A stretch of DNA of 64,000 nt. It comes from Paludibacter sp. Lineage in GTDB: Bacteria > Bacteroidota > Bacteroidia > Bacteroidales > Paludibacteraceae. Positions 59,224 to 64,000 of this stretch are shown here, in pieces (within the stretch, counting starts at the first letter, position 1; each line of letters starts with the position of its first letter). The stretch covers positions 105,893 through 169,892 of the forward strand of contig JAFLKK010000022.1 in assembly GCA_019163375.1 (NCBI GenBank). Direction: 5' to 3'. The notes beneath the pieces are model-generated. The model was not told the origin of the DNA and ran no database searches. It saw only the letters and a program-made list of their open reading frames with translations. The position numbers and the translations under genes are program-made.

Positions 59224-60000
59224 ATGTTTATTTTCTATATTGTTTTGGTGGGATTGTCTGTAGCGTTTCTTTTTCTCACCACTTGGCTACCTAAACAAAA
59301 TTGGTTCTTAGAATCAACGGATGAATCCTTTAAACTATATCTAAAGGCATATTATGTGTATAATAAGGAAGTAATAAAGAATCATAAACTATATAATTAT
59401 TTTGTTAGTGACTTCTGCAATGAAAATATCTTTTTAGTAACATCAGCAGTCGCCAACATAAACGGAGCTGTAAATGATTTAAATAAAAAGAATCGCATCT
59501 ACAATAGGGTTCGCAATTTATTAGAAACACGTCCCGACTTAGTTCAAAAGTATTTTCAAGAGAACACTTTTACCTACGACAACTATAAACTGTTGAATAA
59601 TGAATATGACACAACATATCCCATACAAATATCTTTAGAATCACCACACAAAGAAGATGATATCAGACTAAACAGTTTCGAGGATGTTTCTGAAATTATA
59701 AAAGAAGAAATCTTGAACTATGAAAATGAAATCAAGACACCAAAGCATATAGGACATCGGATTTTCGGATATGTATTAAAAGAAGGTTACATCAATGCTT
59801 CTAAAAATGACGAGCAACGCCTTGATGCGTGGAGAGAGTTTACAGGTCTGGAAAATAATATTCCCGAGTATCATTATCTTCGCAATCCTCGTGACAACAA
59901 GAATAGCAGCAAAAAAATCAATCCACAACTTAAAGTTATCGATGAGTTTTTTCATTCAATAAAACTACCTGTAGATGTTTATTATGATGAGAAACGCTAA
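59224..60000 (+). CDS. Membrane-anchored protein of unknown function in mobile element
   Basis: Start at ATG 59224 (MFIFYIVLVGLSVAFLFLTT); the TTG at 59158 would add 22 unlikely residues. The 258-residue protein has one N-terminal transmembrane helix (residues about 2-19) and a soluble, mostly helical cytoplasmic or periplasmic part with many Asn, Tyr and Lys residues (YLKAYYVYNKEVIKNHKLYN, IKEEILNYENEIKTPKHIGH, IFGYVLKEGYINASKNDEQR). No known family recognised. It is the first gene after the tRNA and before the excisionase-like gene, so it is cargo of the element. Defence or entry-exclusion roles are conceivable but not supported. Confidence 0.7.
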   Translation: MFIFYIVLVGLSVAFLFLTTWLPKQNWFLESTDESFKLYLKAYYVYNKEVIKNHKLYNYFVSDFCNENIFLVTSAVANINGAVNDLNKKNRIYNRVRNLLETRPDLVQKYFQENTFTYDNYKLLNNEYDTTYPIQISLESPHKEDDIRLNSFEDVSEIIKEEILNYENEIKTPKHIGHRIFGYVLKEGYINASKNDEQRLDAWREFTGLENNIPEYHYLRNPRDNKNSSKKINPQLKVIDEFFHSIKLPVDVYYDEKR

Positions 60001-60165
60001 AAAACAAACGACATTTAGCTCTATATAATAAAGTTTCTGCTAGTTTTTTATCATTTTCCCATAGCGAAAATGCTGTAAATGTCATATAAATATCATAAAC
60101 TATCATTAATTTTAAAATCCTTATAACCAACCATACTTTCGCAGAAATTTTTAAACAAGAAAATT

Positions 60166-60435
60166 ATGCGAAACAAAAATTATTTGCGCTGGTTCAAACC
60201 AGCAGAGGAAAAAGAAGAAACTATCAAGGATAGTTCCACCAACGAAAAAATGTCTCCTGTAGACATGACGATGAACAATCTCGTCAAAATGAAAGAGGCA
60301 ACAAAATTACTCAAAGCATCAGCTCCCACTGTCCGTAAATATGCCCGCCTCGGATGCTATAAAGAGTATCGCTTCGGCGAAAAGCTTGTCTTTTATGATA
60401 AGGAAGAAATCTTGAATTTCATTCTTAATAGATAA
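60166..60435 (+). CDS. Excisionase-like helix-turn-helix protein
   Basis: The 89-residue protein has a C-terminal winged HTH_17/MerR-like domain: MKEATKLLKASAPTVRKYAR, LGCYKEYRFGEKLVFYDKEE. Such proteins act as Xis or directionality factors or regulators in Bacteroides integrative elements. The primase-helicase gene starts 11 nt downstream. Confidence 0.87.
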   Translation: MRNKNYLRWFKPAEEKEETIKDSSTNEKMSPVDMTMNNLVKMKEATKLLKASAPTVRKYARLGCYKEYRFGEKLVFYDKEEILNFILNR

Positions 60436-60446
60436 TTCCGATTGTA

Positions 60447-61649
60447 ATGAAAGAACAAGATGAAGAGAAGTATCAACGTGTCGGCACAACCCTCTATAAA
60501 ATTGTCAAGCGTCCGTTGATGAGTGGCGATTTTATAGAAGAACGCCGAGCGTGGAACTACGAAACGTTACGGCAAGACCATTCAAAGGACTACATTTCTC
60601 AAATCGAGAAATACGACGGTTTCTGTTCCGTGCCAGATCACATCAACTACAAACGAAGTATAGGAAAATTCCTAAATCAATACGAACCCATACACTACCA
60701 GCCTGCTGAAGGTAGTTGTACAAAGATCATCGAATTTCTTTCCCATATATTTCAAGAACAAATTGAAATGGGGCTAGACTATTTGCAACTGCTCTATCGG
60801 AAGCCTTTGATAAGGCTTCCGATCCTCCTACTCGTTTCTAGAGAGCGCAATACAGGAAAAACCACCTTTCTGAACTTCCTAAAAGCAATCTTCGCAAGCA
60901 ATATGACTTTCAACACAAACGAGGACTTTCGTTCACAATTCAATTCCGACTGGACGAACAAATTAATCATCGCTGTTGATGAAGCCTTGCTTGATCGAAG
61001 AGAAGATTCTGAGCGTATAAAGAACCTTAGTACAGCTATGTCATTTAAAGCTGAGTCGAAAGGAAAAGATCGTAACGAAGTAGACTTCTTTGCCAAGTTT
61101 ATCCTCAATTCAAATAATGAATATCGTCCTGTCATCATCGATCAGGGCGAGACTCGCTATTGGGTTCGGAAGGTCTCTCCTCTAATGAAAGAAAACGATA
61201 GAATTCTCGGCGAACTAAAAGCTGAGATTCCCCATTTCCTTTATTTCCTGCTACATCGCGATTATTCTACTAAATACGAATCCCGGATGTGGTTCAGACA
61301 CGATTTATTGATAACGGATGCCTTGCGAAAGATTATTCAGTTCAATAGAGGAAGTCTTGAAATCGAAATGCTCAATCTGATTTTTGAAATCATGCAGATA
61401 AAAGAGTTGGACGCTTATACTTTTTGTGTATACGACATGCTACGCATGCTCAAACATATATCTATCAAGACAGAACCAACTCAAATTCGCGCCATACTCA
61501 AAGATAAATGGAGTATAGCTCCACGAGCTACAACCCGTTATATAGCTCATCTTTTTGACGAGACCAGCGCTATTGTTGAGAAAGAGAAAGTAGGCCGTAC
61601 CTATTGCATATCCCGTGAACAAATAGAGAGTATTATGTTACATTGCTAA
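60447..61649 (+). CDS. Primase-helicase (DUF5906/SF3-like ATPase)
   Basis: The 400-residue protein contains a P-loop ATPase resembling the D5/VirE-associated helicases of mobile elements: Walker A SRERNTGKTTFLNFLKAIF, Walker B LIIAVDEALLDRREDSERI, sensor region FILNSNNEYRPVIID and arginine-rich ETRYWVRKVSP. It probably unwinds DNA at the element's own replication origin. It is cotranscribed with the excisionase-like gene; the primase gene follows 271 nt later. Confidence 0.85.
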   Translation: MKEQDEEKYQRVGTTLYKIVKRPLMSGDFIEERRAWNYETLRQDHSKDYISQIEKYDGFCSVPDHINYKRSIGKFLNQYEPIHYQPAEGSCTKIIEFLSHIFQEQIEMGLDYLQLLYRKPLIRLPILLLVSRERNTGKTTFLNFLKAIFASNMTFNTNEDFRSQFNSDWTNKLIIAVDEALLDRREDSERIKNLSTAMSFKAESKGKDRNEVDFFAKFILNSNNEYRPVIIDQGETRYWVRKVSPLMKENDRILGELKAEIPHFLYFLLHRDYSTKYESRMWFRHDLLITDALRKIIQFNRGSLEIEMLNLIFEIMQIKELDAYTFCVYDMLRMLKHISIKTEPTQIRAILKDKWSIAPRATTRYIAHLFDETSAIVEKEKVGRTYCISREQIESIMLHC

Positions 61650-61687
61650 TTTGCGCTTATAAAGCATTATTCTTTAATATATTATAG

Positions 61688-61846
61688 TTGTAACAAATAA
61701 GTAACAAAAGCATTACAAACTATCCATTGTTACAAGTTGTAACAAACAAATAGTTATGTTACAGTACTGTTACATGAATATTTGCCTGATTGTAAAGTGA
61801 TTACATGCCATTTGTAACAAAGTAACAGTTTTTCGTCCTATGTAAC
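61688..61846. repeat. Iteron-like TGTTACA/TGTAACA repeat field, candidate origin
   Basis: About eight copies within 160 nt: TTGTAACAA at 61688, GTAACAA at 61701, TTGTTACAA at 61727, TTGTAACAA at 61737 (the last two form a perfect inverted repeat with 1-nt centre), TGTTACA at 61757 and 61768 (11 nt apart, direct), TTGTAACAA at 61812, GTAACAG at 61822 and TGTAAC at 61841. The AT-rich setting between a helicase and a primase gene suggests a replication origin or operator. Confidence 0.65.
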
Positions 61847-61920
61847 CCAGCTTTCCCGCAAAATAGTCTTTTGCTAGTGAAAGAAAAAAAGAACACAAAC
61901 CCTCACTAATTTTCGTAGAA

Positions 61921-62826
61921 ATGAACGCCAAACAAGCCAAAAATATAATGATAGCAGACTACCTGCATGCTATGGGTATAAACCCCCAAAAAGTTCAGGG
62001 TGACGATTTATGGTATTGTTCTCCATTGAGAGAGGAACGAACCCCGTCATTCAAAGTAAACAACCGTTTTAATGCTTGGTATGACCACGGAACAGGGCAA
62101 GGTGGAAATATCATCGATCTTGTCATGAAAATGCAGCAGCTGTCATCTGTATCGGAAGCTTTGCAATTCTTGGGAGGTAACATGCCTGCAAAACAGATCG
62201 TATCTTTTTCTTTTCAACAGCAAAATATATGTTCGAAAATTACGAACATACGAGCTGAGCCAATTTCAAACCAAGCACTAATCAGTTATATTCAGAGTAG
62301 AAAGATAGACCTTGAATTGGCCAGACTCTATTGCAAAGAAGTCAACTATACTGTTCGAAATACGAATTACTTCTCCATAGGATTTGAGAACGATAGCCAG
62401 GGGTATGAACTGAGCAACCAATACTTCAAAGGTTCCTCATCACCTAAAGACATTACTACCTATAAAAACGGGAAAGACAGCTGTTTGGTCTTTGAAGGTT
62501 TCTGGGATATGCTCTCCTATTTTACGATAAAAGGCATAAACCAACCGGGGCATGACGTTGTGGTATTAAACTCAGTTCTTAATCTGCCGAAAGCTGTAAG
62601 TTTTATTGCAGCTCACGACAAAGTATATACTTTCCTAGATAATGATTTAGCCGGTGAACGAACAACTAATGTACTTATGGGAATTTGCAAGTCGCTATTG
62701 AATCAGTCAGTACATTATTCAAATTTCAAAGACCTGAACGATTACCTGTGCGGTAAAACAAAAGATCCGGCGACCTCCAAAGAAATTAGAAAACAACCTA
62801 AGAAAGGCAATACACACAAACTCTAA
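61921..62826 (+). CDS. DNA primase with CHC2-like zinc finger and Toprim domain
   Basis: The 301-residue protein starts with the CHC2-related domain (LWYCSPLREERTPSFKVNNR, WYDHGTGQGGNIIDLVMKMQ) and ends with a Toprim fold (SCLVFEGFWDMLSYF with Glu; VYTFLDNDLAGERTTN with D-x-D). Proteins of this build are standard cargo of Bacteroides mobilizable elements and plasmids, supplying primers for strand synthesis after transfer. It lies directly upstream of the relaxase gene. Confidence 0.9.
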   Translation: MNAKQAKNIMIADYLHAMGINPQKVQGDDLWYCSPLREERTPSFKVNNRFNAWYDHGTGQGGNIIDLVMKMQQLSSVSEALQFLGGNMPAKQIVSFSFQQQNICSKITNIRAEPISNQALISYIQSRKIDLELARLYCKEVNYTVRNTNYFSIGFENDSQGYELSNQYFKGSSSPKDITTYKNGKDSCLVFEGFWDMLSYFTIKGINQPGHDVVVLNSVLNLPKAVSFIAAHDKVYTFLDNDLAGERTTNVLMGICKSLLNQSVHYSNFKDLNDYLCGKTKDPATSKEIRKQPKKGNTHKL

Positions 62827-62849
62827 TGTGTATCCACGCAACTGGGCAA

Positions 62850-62985
62850 CGGGCATTATCAAAATAATGCCATAGCTTATTAGGGCTTTTTCTTTACGCT
62901 TCGTTGCACTACACTAAAAAAGCCCACTAAGCCAAGGGATAAACCCCTCTGGACACCCCAAGAAAAAATCTTCGATTTTTGAAAC
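62850..62985. other. Candidate oriT upstream of the relaxase gene
   Basis: Three hairpins lie in 130 nt: GGCATTAT/ATAATGCC (62852-62859 and 62864-62871), GGGCTTTTT/AAAAAGCCC (62883-62891 and 62917-62925) and AAAAATC/GATTTTT (62964-62970 and 62974-62980). Between them is GGGATAAACCCCTCTGGACA, a GC-rich core like those at Bacteroides MobV nick sites. The place just ahead of mobV fits. Confidence 0.55.
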
Positions 62986-63020
62986 GCAAACAACAAACGC
63001 AAACCAATAAGATTACGAAC

Positions 63021-64000
63021 ATGGGTTACGCCGTTCTCCATTTAGAAAAAACATCCGGCACTGACGCCGGAATGTCAGCGCACATAGAGCGCACCATCTC
63101 CCCAAAAAATGCAGACTCTTTACGGACTCACTTGAACAAGGAACTTGTTCAGTTTCCTGAAGAGGTCAGCAATCGGACACATGCTATCCAACACAGATTA
63201 GAGAATGCAGGTATAACCCGGAAAATAGGAAAGAATCAGGTGAGGGCAATTCGAATTCTACTTACCGGAAGTCCGGAGGATATGAAAAGAATAGAGTCCA
63301 CTCGGCAACTCGATGGCTGGTGTAAAGATAATCTGGACTGGCTAAAGAAAACATACGGAAACGATAATATCGTTTCTGCTGTTTTGCATCTGGATGAGAC
63401 AACTCCACATATCCATGCGACTGTAGTGCCCATCACTACCGGAGAGCGAAGAAAAGCCAAGCAAGAATCATTGGGCACAAAGAAGAAATACAAGAAGAAA
63501 AACAGTGATACTATTCGCCTTTGTGCTGATGATATAATGTCTCGTGACAAGCTCAAAGAATATCAGAATAGCTATTCTCAGGTAATGGCAAAATATGGCT
63601 TGCATCGTGGTATCGATGGTTCTGAAGCCAAGCATATATCTACCTCACAATATTATCGGGAATTACTGTCACAGACGGAAGGTGTGCAGGAGAATATCGG
63701 GAGCTTATTACATCAACAAGAGCAAGTGACAGAAGAGCTTTCAAAGATCAAAAGGGAGATTAAAACTGAGAAATTAAAGAGTACAGCGGTAAATGTTGCT
63801 ACATCCGCTATTGAGGGTATTGGCTCTGTCTTCGATAGTTCGAAATTGAAAAAACAAGAGAAGGAAATTGAGAAACTCAAAGCAGAGAACACAACTCTAA
63901 GAGCAGAAAATAAGCAATTAAATGAGCGTATCGGTCATCTAAAAAATGAATACGAAAAGACGACAGATAAACTCCGTGAAGAACTTAGAAAGATATATAA
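63021..64000 (+). CDS. MobV-family relaxase, partial (C-terminus beyond window)
   Basis: 326 codons are visible. The Pre/Mob relaxase domain begins MGYAVLHLEKTSGTDAGMSA with the conserved HIERT, and carries the metal-binding His motif HLDETTPHIHATVVPIT. After residue about 220 a long coiled coil follows (EQVTEELSKIKREIKTEKLK; EKLKAENTTLRAENKQLNER), typical of this family. It nicks oriT and pilots the strand in conjugative transfer using a helper element. The window ends in frame. Confidence 0.93.
   Translation, partial: MGYAVLHLEKTSGTDAGMSAHIERTISPKNADSLRTHLNKELVQFPEEVSNRTHAIQHRLENAGITRKIGKNQVRAIRILLTGSPEDMKRIESTRQLDGWCKDNLDWLKKTYGNDNIVSAVLHLDETTPHIHATVVPITTGERRKAKQESLGTKKKYKKKNSDTIRLCADDIMSRDKLKEYQNSYSQVMAKYGLHRGIDGSEAKHISTSQYYRELLSQTEGVQENIGSLLHQQEQVTEELSKIKREIKTEKLKSTAVNVATSAIEGIGSVFDSSKLKKQEKEIEKLKAENTTLRAENKQLNERIGHLKNEYEKTTDKLREELRKIY

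Noticed and set aside
61756..61775. Apparent 20-nt palindrome ATGTTACAGT/ACTGTTACAT
   Set aside because: On checking, the halves are not reverse complements (the inner T-T pair fails); it is a pair of direct TGTTACA repeats instead.

Overview
The window is chromosomal DNA of an anaerobic member of Bacteroidota, most likely order Bacteroidales. I infer this from several markers: the type IX secretion protein PorQ, a bacterial serine palmitoyltransferase (sphingolipids), an S46 dipeptidyl-peptidase, a DUF4954 protein, a SusC/RagA-like TonB receptor, and many promoters with the Bacteroides-type -7 box TAnnTTTG. Genus cannot be fixed from the sequence alone; Paludibacteraceae/Dysgonomonadaceae-like is a guess.

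Positions 1-58,720 are mainly core genome. In order, they hold: a patatin phospholipase (partial), a Crp regulator, a barrel protein and a nitroreductase; Lrp, rsgA, a surface antigen, frr and pyrH on the minus strand; a SatP/YaaH acetate transporter; a His/Cys-rich small protein ahead of a TonB receptor; an ABC-F ATPase and serine palmitoyltransferase; a long minus-strand run (zinc metallopeptidase, hflX, ORF6N, DUF4954, iron alcohol dehydrogenase, DUF1016 nuclease, aroA, FetA/FetB-like iron exporter); porQ-cmk-ispH-pfkA and a low-molecular-weight phosphatase; aroE-dedA-TPR; a NUDIX enzyme; a 1,011-residue TPR protein paired with an outer-membrane barrel; a DPP7-type S46 peptidase; a hemerythrin; a seven-PAS histidine kinase with a LuxR-type response regulator and a second, HTH-less receiver paralogue; an [FeFe] hydrogenase of group B type; TetR and gate-domain membrane genes; and lon-DUF4403-ssb.

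From about 59,020 to the right edge the character changes. A tRNA-Asp gene is followed by an unknown membrane-anchored protein, an excisionase-like HTH protein, a primase-helicase ATPase, an iteron-like TGTTACA repeat field, a CHC2/Toprim primase, a hairpin-rich oriT candidate and a MobV relaxase cut by the window edge. This looks like the left end of an integrative and mobilizable element inserted at the 3' end of the tRNA-Asp gene; no integrase lies inside the window, so it should be at the far end.

The most unusual non-coding structure is a six-unit, 41-bp-period tandem array built on CCCAA-n-TTGGG palindromes (42,313-42,550) downstream of the S46 peptidase. Other points of note are inverted repeats placed directly on -7 promoter boxes, a 16-bp inverted-repeat unit between pfkA and the phosphatase gene, and an ABC-F protein whose second ATPase site looks dead.
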